Program-made: the position numbers and the translations under genes
Shown: positions 1-12,551 of the stretch, one piece after another
Numbering within the stretch: the first letter of the stretch is position 1
Layout: the number at the start of each line of letters is the position of its first letter
Assembly (NCBI RefSeq): GCF_033807715.1
Contig: NC_084596.1
Span: forward strand, 35,860,879 to 35,924,878
Direction of reading: 5' to 3'
From: Cololabis saira
Taxonomy: Eukaryota > Chordata > Actinopteri > Beloniformes > Belonidae
DNA length: 64,000 nucleotides
Notes under the pieces: generated by a model
Databases searched by the model: none
What the model saw: only the letters and a program-made list of their open reading frames with translations
Told to the model about the DNA's origin: nothing

Positions 1-932
1 TTTTTAAATCAGTTTGTGCCATGAGATTCAAAATTAGCTAATTAGCTAATATTCTCCATGAAATGTCATTTTTAAGATCTGATACGTTGTTTATGTAATG
101 AAATATGGGTTTATGGGATTTGCAAATCTGTGTTTTCTTTTTAGTTACATTTTACACAGTGTCTCGACTTTTTGGGTGTTTGGGGTAGTAGTTTACTAAA
201 CTTTCACCACTTGGTTAATATCCTTTTTCTTTTTGATATAGACATACAGAAAGGGAAGCTCTTAAAATTATGATATGAAAGCTATGGAGAGAAAGCTATA
301 AAAAATATTCTACACCTAATTTAGTCATGAAGAAAGCAGATATATGAATCAAAACCTCCCCTTCTTGATGATGTTACGTCATCAAGTAGGAAAGGAAAAT
401 GACTCCTTCTACTTAAATATCTAATCTCTAGCAATATTGTGTATAATCTACATTTCACAAGAAGTTAAAGAAATAAATTTCACCTATAGATAAATATTTG
501 CATTGACGTCAGAGATTCATTCCTTCGGAGAAAACAAGCCTGTTTAAGTTGTTGATAAGGCAGCTGGAAAAGACCGAAGAATAAGCTAAAATGTGTAAAC
601 GCTCTTCATGCTAGCAAAGCCAAACAACATATAGCAGCTTTATCCTTTAAAAGTATGCATGCGCATGTTTGCATTAAACCATCTAAGAGACACCAAGTTA
701 AGACGAGGGAGAAGTTCAAGGATATGTTAAGGTTTCAGATTTGCTTCTTAACATTCTGGGGCAGCACCTGTCACTGCACACACTTTAGATAATATTTCAA
801 TAATATTCCACGTCACATTTTTGTAACTTTTTTAGTTTTCACACTGTTGCATCCTTAGTAATGTCATAATTGCTGTGCTGTGTGAGGTACTCACTGAGTG
901 CTAATGCATGCTGCTTGCTTATTGGGTTGCAG
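1..932 (+). other. rem2: partial intron of rem2 (upstream side cut by window edge)
   Basis: No coding exon or recognisable repeat is seen in this AT-rich stretch. It ends in a normal acceptor (ttgcag at 927-932) directly before the first visible rem2 exon. The exon before it must lie left of the window and end one base into a codon, because the visible exon starts with the last two bases of a Gly or similar codon. Confidence 0.6.
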
Positions 933-1006
933 GTGAGGGCTACGAGTGCACGGTGACGGTTGACGATGAGGACAGCAAACTTATCGTTTTTGACAACTGG
1001 AAGCTG
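933..1006 (+). CDS. rem2: rem2 internal exon, RGK GTPase (beta2-beta3 and G3 region)
   Basis: This 74-base exon lies between acceptor AG 931-932 and donor GTGAGT 1007-1012. It enters in phase 1 and leaves in phase 0. It encodes EGYECTVTVDDEDSK then LIVFDNWKL, the beta2-beta3 hairpin and the G3 position of a Ras-like G domain. RGK proteins (Rad, Gem, Rem1, Rem2) replace the usual DxxG with a D-x-W-E type motif; here it reads DNWK, so the Trp is kept and the Glu is Lys. RGK GTPases bind the beta subunit of voltage-gated calcium channels and reduce calcium current at the plasma membrane. P-loop and switch I exons are not in the window. Assignment to rem2 rests mainly on the C-terminal exon. Confidence 0.8.
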
Positions 1007-3198
1007 GTGAGTGGCAGTCAACATTTATATCTGGTTTATTTCTTATTCTTTACCCTGATTGCATTTCTTCTTATATTCAGGCTACTGCTTTTTCTGTGAT
1101 GCCTTTAGTTGTAAAAGTCCTATTTAAGGGCTACAATGCTCTTTTGGGCCCAAAGTATAATACAATTAGTAAGTGTTGAAGTAGCAGATACTGAAGATGC
1201 ACAGAGGATAGAGGTGGATGCAGTTCCCAGTATGCTGCTGACCAGTCGCCCCACCATGATGCAATGAACCCTGTGAGGTGTCACAATTCTCTTTACTTTT
1301 CTTAGTTTAAATGTATCACCTTTTATGAATCTTATGACTTTATCAACTTTGGATGATCTCACTTTCCAGTTATGTAAGAAAAAAAAGGAAAAGATAAGAA
1401 TCTAAGATCAAAATTCATAAAGATTTAAGGTTTTGAGTGATCTGTATCCCTCTGCTGAGCTCTCAGTTTTAACACAGTAACTGTTTGCTCTGTGATAAAC
1501 TCACTGAAATTACAGAAGATTAATTTGTGAATGTATATGCTTTGTGACTTTGTTTTGTTGTTTTTTGTTTGATGATTTGCAGTCTTGTCTTCTAAATTAG
1601 TGAATTTAGCATATCTAAGCACTCACTGAATTAGATAATTCTCCTGAAACAAAATATCAAGCCTGTAGCAGATCTTTCGATTCATTTGTCACTGCAGACA
1701 CCCAGATTAATGCATTCAAGCACTTTTTTTTTATAATAAACAGCCCTTTAAAAAAATAAGAAAATGAATCGTAAACCTAACATAAAAATATTGCTGGTTG
1801 CTAATTTGTTACATCAAACAAACCATGAAGTAGTAGTTCTTTGTTAAATGCTATGCAGATGATGTCAGACTTGCAAACAACTGAAGCTATCCAAAATACT
1901 TCTGATGTAAACACACATTTCCTGTAAAAGAAAAAACCTACTTGTTCAAACACTGTGATGACTGAATTATAATGTTTGGTTCTTTATGTGGATGAGCTTA
2001 TGCGTATTCTGCAACCCTAACCCTTCACTCACTGTAGTCACACTCTTGAAATTATCTCCTTCACTTCTTTATAAACCCTCATTATTTCAGTTTAACACAG
2101 AAAATAGATTTTTTAATTTTAATCAACTTTTTGTTTTAAAGCTTAAATTCATAACAGTAATCTCAATGCACTTTACACAGAAAACAAGTTAAGTAATGTA
2201 AAATTAATTATGATTCAGTTCAGTTATATTCCATTTCATTCTTTACTGTTTAATCAGTCAATCACATTTCATTTTGCAGCTGTAAAAGCTTGACCCACAA
2301 CAGGCAGTGGTGCAGAGCAGTTGGAGCTTGTCCAAAATGCATCTTGTGACACTGAGCTCATTATGCAGAATCCAACCAGCATGCTGCTGTACACGGATAT
2401 TACTAGTTTGATGCCACAGGAGAGGACTTAATTTGCTCTGTGGCATGGATCATCCTGTTCAAGATGCCCACTTTTTTTAAGGTTTAATTATTCACATGGA
2501 TCTACATTTAACGCTGAAGTACTCCACAGAAAACATGCTCATTTCACAGCAGCAATTTTGCTGCCCTTCCTTCCTGCAGCTGTCATCACTTTCAAATCTC
2601 CACCATCCAGTCACTCAGTGACTGTGCTTGCTTCCGTGCGTCTTTCCTCTGGTAAAATCTCACTGAAATTTAATCACATTTGTTACTCTGTGTGTGCTAA
2701 TGCAAGGCAGGCATTAAGTCTGACGCAAAAGACGCTGTCCAGTGGGATGTTTGGAAAGACTCCAATACCGTTGGCATTTGTGTTGGGGCCGAAAAACAGG
2801 GCTGCACAGGGTCCCATTCTGCAATCCATGTTTACTCTATGTTTTTGTGCTATTTTTCTTTCTTTTTTTTTTTTAAGAGGCAATGACCGTAGTCTGGTGT
2901 GGTGGCAGATGTTATCCAGCTGCCTGGCACAGCATTTACTGTCCCATGAGCCAGTGCATCTGGCCTTGTAGCAAGCTGTGTGTGTTCTCCATGGGGCAGC
3001 CCACCGTACACCCAAGTTACCATAGCAACGTGCACAGACACACCCAGAGACATGCACACAGATTGCTGAATTAATCACTCATTCATGCATAAGATCATAG
3101 CAGAACAGTGAGCACCCAGCAGTGCTGGCTGTGAGGCTGCATCCATCTCTGACCAGCACCATCAGCACATTACCCTGCTGTAAAAACTGTTAAAAGAA

Positions 3199-3360
3199 AT
3201 GTTGAAAAACTGTAACAATACCATTCAGCAGTTTGAAGGAGCACCCGTCAACAACTGTCTCTACATCTATAAAGATGTGCTGTGTGAGCATCTGAACGAG
3301 AGAGCCATTGTGAAGCAGTTTTTTGGAACCCAGACGAGGCTAAAAAAAATTGCAATATAA
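3199..3360 (+). CDS. unassigned 53-residue ORF inside rem2 intron
   Basis: An ATG-to-TAA reading frame of 54 codons contains NNCLYIYKDVLCEHLNER and then AIVKQFFGTQTRLKK. The mix of aromatic, acidic and basic residues looks more protein-like than neighbouring chance frames, and no homopolymer or microsatellite explains it. I do not recognise the family. It may be a relic of a transposon or retrocopy, or a chance frame; nothing shows that it is expressed. Confidence 0.2.
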   Translation: MLKNCNNTIQQFEGAPVNNCLYIYKDVLCEHLNERAIVKQFFGTQTRLKKIAI

Positions 3361-4019
3361 GTGCAGACTGTTTACCATTCTTCCTGTGACCTGCAGCTGA
3401 CTGACACAAGGAGGTCTAGCTAGACCAGCAATTATCGCTACCGCTGTGCAGGGAGCGGTGTAAAACAAAAACAAACCACAGGTGGAGGTTACTGTGAGGG
3501 CGAGATGCTGTAAATGTCATATTTACAGACTGTGCTGACAAACCCTTGCTTATTCATGTCAAAGATAGCAGCATACTGTGTGCATGCGGGGAACAAGGCA
3601 GAGTCTGCTCAGCCAGACGCCCAGCCGTCAAGAGTGCTGTGGGTGTCACAAGTGGCAGGATGGTTTAAATAAGTCATTCATATGACCAGAATAGAAACAC
3701 TGACATACTTGGCCTTGACCTAGCAAGCCTGGTTTGCCCTCTGCTTAAAATGACATAGGTTGTTAACTGAATGTCTTACACATCCAGCTGACTTCTGTGT
3801 GAATGGGGACAAGTGGGCCATTCTCTGTAGTGTATTTGTACGCTTCAGTGTTGCTTCAGTCATTCAAGGACTTTCCATTATTAATTGATGGCTTTAAGTA
3901 AATTAATTATGATAGAGACACAGAACAAGTGCAGCATCAGCAAATGCAAGCAGATGATGTACCATGTACACAGATGTAAAGAATAAAGTGAAAAAATGTA
4001 TTTAAAAAAATTATCTGTC

Positions 4020-4717
4020 TTAGGCCATGTTTACACATAGCCGGGTATTTACAAAAACGGATATTTCCCCCTCTACGTTTTGAAAAATATCCTTGTTTAC
4101 AAAAACCCAGATAAATACGCTGTTAAGGTGCTATGAGCATCCAAACCTGCAGGGGGCAGTGTAACGAGAAGCGTAAAGTCATGCTAGCCAATCAGAATCC
4201 TGGAAAAAAACGTCAACAAATGACACGTGTGAAGCCTGAATATTATGGTTCTGCGTTAAATCGACGGCGTAGCCTACGTACGGTGCGCGTCGCCGCATAC
4301 CCTACGCCGTAGGCTCTGCGTTGGTGTAACGTGGAACCATAAATCAGCCTTGACTGGCATTTACTTCTAAGACGGAACGAGAGTCTTTCGTTTGGAGTGA
4401 CAGAGAAGTGGAGTTACTTTTAAGTGTGACTTTAGAATATAAAACAAGTACAATACAAGAAAATATTGACGGTGGCCAAACAAATTGCAAACACAGGTCG
4501 CACAAATGATGCTGCATAATGGTACGTTCTGAAGCCTAAATCTCCGTTTCCCTCCATTTACAAGCGAACGTGAAAACAGAGTTTTTGAAAATCTCCACTT
4601 TGGCCCAAGTTTTCAGAAATGATAGTTTTTGGTGACTTCGAGCTTCGTTTTCGTGTAAACGAATGGCCAAAACGCATGAAAACACCACCGTTTTTGCTCC
4701 GTGTAAACGGGGCCTTA
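4020..4717. mobile_element. TIR element, family with GTTTACAC ends, copy 1
   Basis: The left end reads taggccatgtttacacatag and the right end is the approximate inverted complement, gtgtaaacggggcctta. A second member at 12552-13161 shares the ends (CCCCGTccACACGTAGCCGGa) and the subterminal run of Gs and As. No transposase frame is visible, so it is a non-autonomous DNA transposon. It carries a second, nested TIR element at 4232-4351. Confidence 0.65.
4232..4351. mobile_element. nested short TIR element (ATTATGGTTCTGCG ends)
   Basis: Imperfect inverted ends, aagcctgaatattatggttc at the left and gtggaaccataaatcagcctt at the right, surround about 120 bases. The core is CpG-rich and palindromic around the repeated words cgtagcctacg and cctacgccgtagg. 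A longer member of the same family is at 62481-62972. It interrupts the 4020-4717 element, so it is the younger insertion. Confidence 0.6.
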
Positions 4718-4889
4718 AAATAAAGGAAATACTACCACAGATAACCAAAACCATAACATTCTATTACAAGGTCTCATTATTTATGTAACAGAATGGTAAA
4801 AGCACGTGGAAAGTAAGAACGTCCTTCCTGCACATTCCACAGGAGTGAAGGAGAACACAGCAGCCAGGTGCTGCTTATTAAGTGTTGCT

Positions 4890-5135
4890 TACTTGATTAA
4901 TTGATTGTTAGCAGGTGTGACAGCCTCTATGAAAGCAAAAGGTCTTAGAGTTTGCACGTCAGGAGCATTCAGGTGCGTGTTGACACAATGCCAAGGAGGG
5001 AAGACATCAACAGTAATCTTAGAGGAGCAGCTGCTGCTGCATGTTGGGCTGGGAAGACTCATGGGCTCATTTACAAACAATCCTCCAAAACGGCTTCAAC
5101 AGGCACGTTTTATGACAAAGTGTTATGTGGTTTAG
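4890..5135 (+). pseudogene. Tc1/mariner-like transposase N-terminal remnant
   Basis: Starting at ATG 4988, the translation reads MPRREDINSNLRGAAAAA and continues to GLIYKQSSK. This aligns with the start of Tc1-like transposases (an MPR-K-D-x-S-x-x-L-R-x-A-I-V-A-A-type helix-turn-helix opening), but the helix-turn-helix is decayed (AAACWAGKTHG in place of the usual A-x-x-x-G-x-x-x-x-x-I). The upstream 80 bases resemble the 5' region of the same fish Tc1-like repeat as I recall it. No catalytic DDE domain is present. Confidence 0.55.
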
Positions 5136-6834
5136 ATTTGGCCCAAAGGGCTGGTGTCAGACATGGATGATAGCATGCGTTGTATGCCCGCGACGTGGCC
5201 CAAAAGTGACAGGTCAGTGTTAACATGGGTCACAGCGAGACTTTTAAAGACCTGACATTTTCAAATACCAAAATAGTAATTATAGTAACCAAAAGATTCG
5301 CCGTAGGCTGCATATGGTGAATATGCGGCCGAATTTAGGCAGCTACACTGTCCCTGAGCCGAGGCCAAAGAGGGGCAAAAGGAAAAAAAAAACCCAAAAC
5401 AAACAAAAGAACCTCCAAATGTGGGTGAGGTTTGGGCTAAGCCTTCCTAGACTAAAAAAAAACTAAACATTTAATTACAAAAAAGAATTACTTCAAGTCA
5501 CTGCTGCGTTGACTAACAGGTGCATTTGTGAAAATTGTTTCACTTTTACGTATATATTTTATTAATACCCACTTATTATCTATGCCATTGCATGAGGTGG
5601 ACATGGCTGTACGCTTAAACCTCTCTGTGCAGAAATATTCTTTGTTTTTTATGAGTGCAGCATACAGAAAGTGTGTTATAATTTGCAAACAATAACACAA
5701 TTAGCCATCTACCTCGCAGCTACTAACATCTCAGACTTGTATAATAGTCAGAAGTAATACAAACAATAATGAAAAGTCTGGATCAACTGAAGTGGCAAAA
5801 TTGCTTTGTTATTGTCTATTTTTCTAACTGAGTGATCACAACAGCAGCGCTCCGCAGGGGTCCATGTTTGTTTTCAGAGCTGAGCTGTTGACACTGTTTT
5901 ACCTGGAACGTTATCTTATGTCATTGTCACGTTATTCCCTGTATTTGTTTTTCATAAACTTTTGGAATGTGGCATCACATAATTTTTTCCACCTGGTACT
6001 TCTTTGGCATGGTTTTTGTTAAAAACTCAAATTATTCCATGATTGGCACGATGTCATACGTCATGTGTTATTGTTCATCAGAGGTTGCATTTACTTAATT
6101 TCAAAAATGCCATGACCTTTTCAGGACAAGAGTTTTCTTAAAATATGTCCTGATGTGAAAAAACTTAAATTTTGTGTCTGATAATATAGAATTACATCTG
6201 TAATAAGCATTGCATTTAACATTTACAAACACAATGTCCATTATAATTGCTAGTGTCATGGTAAAACACTATTTTATAAAGTTTCTAAATAGTTTCATGC
6301 AGCAACAGTAAACTAAACTCCACTGATATTTTTAGCTGAAGACCTTTAAACTGAATGCAGTAAAGCTAGAATTATTTAAATCTAAATTATATCAAACTCA
6401 CAGATTAAAAGTAATCAAAATTCATTCTTTATCCAAAAGGGAAATCATCTTTTTTATATTCCTTCTATTGGAGACCAGAGGTCACCCTCAGAAGATCCAT
6501 CCATGAAATGCTAAGGGATACAGGGATTTGCTAATGGACATGCTGGAGGCTCCACATGTCGGCATATTAAAGCTCAAATCTGGGTCACACATGCACATTT
6601 GACATGCTTTTATGTATGTGGTGTGTGCATGTGCTTGTGGGATGGCTGGCCAACATGGTTTGCGGGAAGTAAGGTGTACTGTGTTGTGCAGCGGTGCTGC
6701 GGTCATTCCTGGTGTGATGTGTGTTTTGCAGTGCAGGCTGGGTGACCTCAGGAAACTATTTCCTCAGGGAAGCATTTTTGCAGTAGAAAAGTGACCATGT
6801 GCGAGCAAACTTACCAGCTCAGCATTCAATTCGC

Positions 6835-6945
6835 ACAAAGCTTTGTCATGCTGTAAGATTTTGCCCTTGCCAGAGGTGGTAGCCATGTATCCAGTGGGTA
6901 AAGAGGAAACATGCTGCACACTGTTGATAGAGTGCATGTTTAGGT
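6835..6945. repeat. dispersed repeat pair, copy A (partner near 7985-8095)
   Basis: This segment shares the word tgcccttgccag, then ggt-gtagcc, aaagaggaaa-atgct, actgtt-atag and gtgcat-t-tagg in the same order and spacing with 7985-8095. Divergence is clear but the colinearity is too long for chance. It is either an old local duplication or two copies of an unknown interspersed repeat. Confidence 0.45.
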
Positions 6946-7984
6946 AAAAAGACGTGTGTGTGAATGGGTGAACAAGAAACACACTGAGAAAAAAAAAAAA
7001 AAAGCTTGTTGAACCAAGTTAAAAAGCAGACCATTTGACAAAGCAAGACTCTTTTCCTCCCTATCTCCCTACTTTCTGGCCTTCTTTACTCTGCATATTT
7101 ACTGATATGCCTGATCTTTCAGTCTGCTGTCAAAACACAAACCAAAGAGACAGATGTTTAGGAACTGCATCATGTGTTTGCTTTTGATAAAAAACCAAAT
7201 GCTATGTATTTATTAGTGCATGTGAGTACATGTTTGCACAGGTAGGTGGGTATGCGCTTGACCTTTTGTTTCCACGTGAGGGCTCAGGGAGGCTTTGCTC
7301 ATATATCTTGTTTTGCAAAGCAAACAACTTACAGAAGGAGCAAATAGATAATCGTTTATGGTTTGTATCCCAGGCAGTGAGGAGTATGTGACATAATGGC
7401 GTACAACGTACAGTACATGCAGGCTCAGGCTGACTTTCTAAAAGGGTCAAATGGCTTTTTGTGCCTTTTTTCGACAACCTAAAAATGATAATAGTTTGAG
7501 TGCTAGCACGGGCACGGCTCATTATGCAAATCATGATAAGTGATCCATGGGTCTGTCTGTTAATGGCTGCTGATGAATGCGAGGCTTGAGCAAGTAAGGG
7601 ATTTTCAGAGTGCCTGCTAATGTATGTGATGTGGGGAAAAAAAATTATAAAATAGATTAATAAACACCTTTTCTTTCTAATACTTTTGAACAGTCAAACA
7701 TTTTAACCTTTTTGATTTATAAACGAAGCAATTAAAGTAAACACAACCATAAGGAAAATTACTCTTTTGTTCTTTTTTGTTTTGTTCATTAATTTGTTCA
7801 AAAGAAAAATCAATATGCCATGGAGAGGATATGATATTGCTCAAAAAAGTGAAAACTGTTCTCAGAAGCTACTTTTTGTCCAAATGGTGTCCTCAAACTC
7901 CTTATATGATGTGATACTCATAGTTTCATCAGTGACTGCAGTGAATTCAGTTCATGATACAGAGCAGCGAGCCCCAAACCATTG

Positions 7985-8095
7985 CATTTTGTCTTATCAT
8001 AAGATCCTGCCCTTGCCAGGGGTAGTAGCCTAGGATCATTTGAAAGAGGAAAATGCTCATTATACTGTTTATAGGTGTGCATATATAAGATGCAA
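7985..8095. repeat. dispersed repeat pair, copy B (partner at 6835-6945)
   Basis: This is the second member of the pair about 1.15 kb downstream in the same orientation; it carries taagatcctgcccttgccag followed by the same ordered blocks. Neither copy has a reading frame worth calling. Confidence 0.45.
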
Positions 8096-9379
8096 AAAAA
8101 GGCATGAATAAATAAAAATAAGCTGTCTTCAGTGAACCATGGATGAGCACTGAAAGCATCTTGTGAACTCCGATCCATAGAAATAAGCCTAGTTATCAGA
8201 GGATCAGAGGCTTTTAAAAATGAAATGTGGTGACAGTGGAGTGGAAGAAAGGAAGACTACTGGCTACTGATGCGTTTGGAGTTCCCAAACACACCCTCCT
8301 TCTTGGTCTTTTTTTTTATCCCACATTGCTCTTTAGAAGTGGTATTGCATCAATCATGCAGCAATATGCAGAGGATTTATAATTTACATCAATTCGACCA
8401 ACAGCTTCACAGAAATGATTGTCACAGTCACTTAAATTCAGTTTCACCATCCTTATCAAAATAACAGTTTCACAAGCGAACACATTTCATTCTGTCCATG
8501 TAATCTACCTAGAATGTCATCTACATTATGATTTAGTGTAATGATGAGCATAAGCTGTCACTGGCTTTATTTCCAGACTTATTTTAAAGTCATTATTTTC
8601 AGGTTGTGCACACTGACTGTCACTAAAAGGCGTCTTTCCAGTCTGAATTCAGTGGTCCACATCCTGCACTGTCCAGTAACCTGCCCTGCCAATATTTCGT
8701 GCTATTTTATGCTCTGCAATTGATGATGCTCATTTAATCAGTAAGCCTGCTATTGACGTGTTTGAGGTGAAAGGGATTTAGTATTTTCTACAGCTACACT
8801 GCACCCCACGGCTGAGCAGTTTTGAAAGCTGAGCTACAGCCAAGCGTCGGCTTCGCTCTAGAGGCGGAGACTACCATGTAGAGATGGCACTGTTGAAATA
8901 TTGAGTGAAATTTGATTGTGATTAGTGTTGCCTTCTGTCTTCTATAACCAGTTTTCACATGGTATAAAACAAAAATAAATGTTCGAAATGCTGAAAAATC
9001 GAATTTCTACAACTACTGGATTCAGATAACCACGTCGGCCTTGTTTATGAGAGATGTCTGAAAGAAAATATTCTCCCATCATTTACTTACTTATCAACTT
9101 TGTCATTATAGATCCCACCTTTTGTGCTTGTGTTTGAGATGGTATGTATGCCTGGTCTTTACTTACAGCTATGTGAAAACAAGAAAAGGCAATATCTGAC
9201 ATAATTATACCAGGTTGCTGTGTATTGAATAAAAAAAATGATGTGTGAAATACACCTCATTGTAAAACAGCCTGCGATACCTTAATCACAGAATAGAGAA
9301 GAAATGATTTCCTCTGTGACATTATCAGTCTTTCACAATGCTGCAAAAGAAAGTTTTTCTCCATTAGTTTGTTGAGGTT

Positions 9380-9665
9380 TGCAGGAATTCCCTGTTCTCG
9401 CCACAGCATCGTAATTGGGTTGAGGAAATAAGCCTACCTTGTTCAATTTTTTTTTCTAATAGAGCTCCCTTGAAGCCTGTAGAGGCTGAGATGCAGCTCT
9501 TGGACTTTTTGTTTCTCTAATAATTGCACTGTTTGACCATGGGCTCCACTTTCCGGGATGTCCTTGCCTCAGGAAATTTCAAAGTTTTTCTAGTGATTAA
9601 GCTTTCTCACTGGCTTCAAATGATTTGGCATTATTACCCCTCCCAGATTGATGGGCTGCCACCCC
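9380..9665 (-). pseudogene. probable Tc1/mariner-like remnant
   Basis: The stretch ending cccagattgatgggctgcca resembles, on the - strand, the N-terminal helix-turn-helix coding part of fish Tc1-like transposases (A-H-Q-S-G-K-G-Y type). The rest is degenerate and full of stops. The match is from memory of the family and not from an alignment. Confidence 0.3.
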
Positions 9666-10477
9666 CACATGGTTGGATTAAAACATAGGACCGCCAGAAC
9701 AGGTGCAGCACAGAGGCCAGTCTTTGCTTTGGTTAACATGGTTCAAAAGTCATGAAAAAAGGGGAGGCTACACAGAGTAGACCAATAACAGATTAGTTTA
9801 TCATAATGAAAGACTTTAATGCAAAATAAAGAAAAGAAAACTACGAGTTAAGTCCGTATGATCAGTGGTGAAGATGTTGATGTATGGATGAGTGAACAGC
9901 AGTGATGAGCACAAACTAAAACATGAAAGTAAAAAGCGTTTTCATACAAGAGGGAAGACTAAGCCCACGTGTTTCAGTCCCTCCTGGAGTCTGGACTTGT
10001 CTCAGCAAAGCTGCAGCATAGACATGAAACACAGAGAATATAGCTGGTGAGCAGGCCCTCACAGTTGATATCAGTCCAGGAAGTAAACGTTTTTTCCAAG
10101 CAAAGTTGTTTTTAAAATGAAAAATGTATGTCTGTTGCTCTAGAAAAAGACACATGTGCTTTTTGTCAGATTTTAATGGCTGGCATTTTCTTGTCTGCAG
10201 TGCATCTGTGCCAGTAACAGGAAACGATGAAAGATTAAGTCCCAGAAAGCCTGGTTTGAGAGTGCTTTTACAAGAGACATAGCTGTCTAATTCTGGTGTG
10301 AACTTTCCATTAAAGCATATATTTCTTAGAGTATGAACAAACCCATCACAAGTTCTTCAGCTACAAATTTGTGATTGTGTTTATGGCCTCAGAATCAAGA
10401 TCAGAGAAAATATTTATGTCTTGTCATACATCAGCAAGTCCAAGAATTTACCATTATTCTATAATTTACACTTTTTT

Positions 10478-10513
10478 CATCCATCCATCCATCCATCCAT
10501 CCATCCATCCATC
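10478..10513. repeat. (CATC)n tetranucleotide microsatellite
   Basis: About nine tandem copies of catc/atcc are visible in the rem2 intron. Confidence 0.9.
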
Positions 10514-12022
10514 ATCTATACCTGATAGTTCCTACTATCTGCCCTGTCTCATGTAAAATATCTGGTAAATTAACAGACCCAGGATACAATCTCATTTGTG
10601 AAATGTCAAAAATTGCTTGGTTATTTTATGGTTTATTTTATTTTCCCACCACAGTTGTTGATGCCTTGAGTAAACTGACCGAGCACGAACTGACCAACCA
10701 CCAGGGTGTGACTATTTCATTTTTGAGGGACCTCACTGATGACTTGTTATGGAGGCTTGTGTATCAAAGAAAAAGGAACACATTCCAGCACCATGGCCAG
10801 CATCACAGATTTCCATGTTCAATTTAAGTTAAATGTAGTTCAATGTGCAAAGCAAAATAGCGGAGGAGAAGCAGCCAGAGAATTCAGTGCGGACAGCAAA
10901 ACTCCAACAGTTAGCTACGGGAAAAACAGCAAGCGTGCGAGGTTGCATGGTGGAGGGAGAAAAAAGCTAGAGGTTAAAGTTGTAGATACTTGATACTTCA
11001 CAAGCGTAACAGTCGTGGAACATGATACGAGTCATGGAAAAAGAGTTGTATCAGACCTCCAGGAATGACCGCCGTGGTCATGTTGTAGCCCCATGTCAGC
11101 TTAACCTTCGTTGTGGTGCTGATGCGGCACCTGTACACATCTCACACGAGGAGTCGGTACCCAATATATATATATATGGAAATCTGCTGGCACTCTCCTG
11201 GCATGTACTAAGAAGCCTTAGCTCAAACCAAGTAAAACAACCCCAGACTATAAGAGCAGCGAAGTATATCCCGCTCAATCAGTTAATTTGCCAATTAGTA
11301 TAGCAAGGCAAGGAGCGAATGTGTGAGCCAGATGGGTCTTTTGTTGTGGAGGATTTTAGTAATATTCCCTTGAATGCTCACTGTGTGCATTTGCAGATAA
11401 TTTAAACATTTGTGTGTGGGCCCAGATCTTGTATTTGTGTGTCAGCGCTGTGAGTACGTGTACGGGATGAGGAGATATTGACAGATGGCCTGCTCTCCGT
11501 GAGCAGAGAAGAGCAGCTTAATGGAGACAGGGAAAAAAAAAGGAGGGGGAGCAGGAGTTGGCACTGTCCTGGGTTGAGCTGCCTGTGTTTGATGGAGAAG
11601 AACGTTTATTCGGTGGGAGTTTTTCTCCCAGAGTGCTCCATCATGCTCCTGATCAATGTCCCTTCTAAGTTTGGACGTGTTTGCCTACAAAGACCAGTGT
11701 CTCCATCACTCTGGTGTTCTTTCCATGAGTTCTTACTTTCATTCGTCTTCCTTATCCCTCTATCATACGGTGACAGGTGGCCAGCGGATCCATCCCCTCC
11801 TCTCTTCTCCCCTTCCTGCCTTTTCCTGCGCTCCATCAAACAGACAGAGGCTCTCTCTGTGAGTTTCCTGCTCCGGGGTCTGATCCGACGGTTCTTGGCC
11901 ACGAGAGATGTTGTGAATTTTTCAGGCGTCTGAACCTCTCTGGAGGACAGGAATTTACAGTAGCTCCAGGGCTGCGGATGTAGGACAAGGCATTCATGCG
12001 TTCAACACAAACTCACATGTAT

Positions 12023-12139
<117 letters not shown>

Positions 12140-12252
12140 ACTTGTCTTTTTTTCTGTATTTATGAGGACATGCTGCTGCTGTAATGAATTTGGTTTGGTT
12201 ACCACTAAGCAGTAGTGTAATTGGCTCCCAAGTTTAAACCCCAGAAAAGTTC

Positions 12253-12257
<5 letters not shown>

Positions 12258-12285
<28 letters not shown>

Positions 12286-12286
12286 C
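12258..12286. repeat. (CT)n microsatellite
   Basis: A perfect ct run of about 29 bases, 120 bases after the CA tract. Confidence 0.9.
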
Positions 12287-12551
12287 ACAGCAAGCAGGCA
12301 CTTTGGGGATCCTAGCGAACCAACATGTTCCTATATTGATGCACTTATGGTTTAAGTCTTATTTCCAGTTAAACTGCCACTTGAATGCCTTGGTGTCTGT
12401 ATAGGTAGGCATTTGTGTTTATAAAAGGTCATATGCTGAGCGTAAAGCTTAACTGAAATTCCCATACTCGATAATTGTAGCAAGCTCGTTGCCACTGGGG
12501 CCAACCGACAGGACAGAGGACACAGGGTTTAGTGCAGGAACTCCTTTATTC

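Noticed and set aside
2558..2971. 137-codon + strand frame
   Set aside because: No domain, weak composition, overlapping equally long antisense frames; intronic chance frame.
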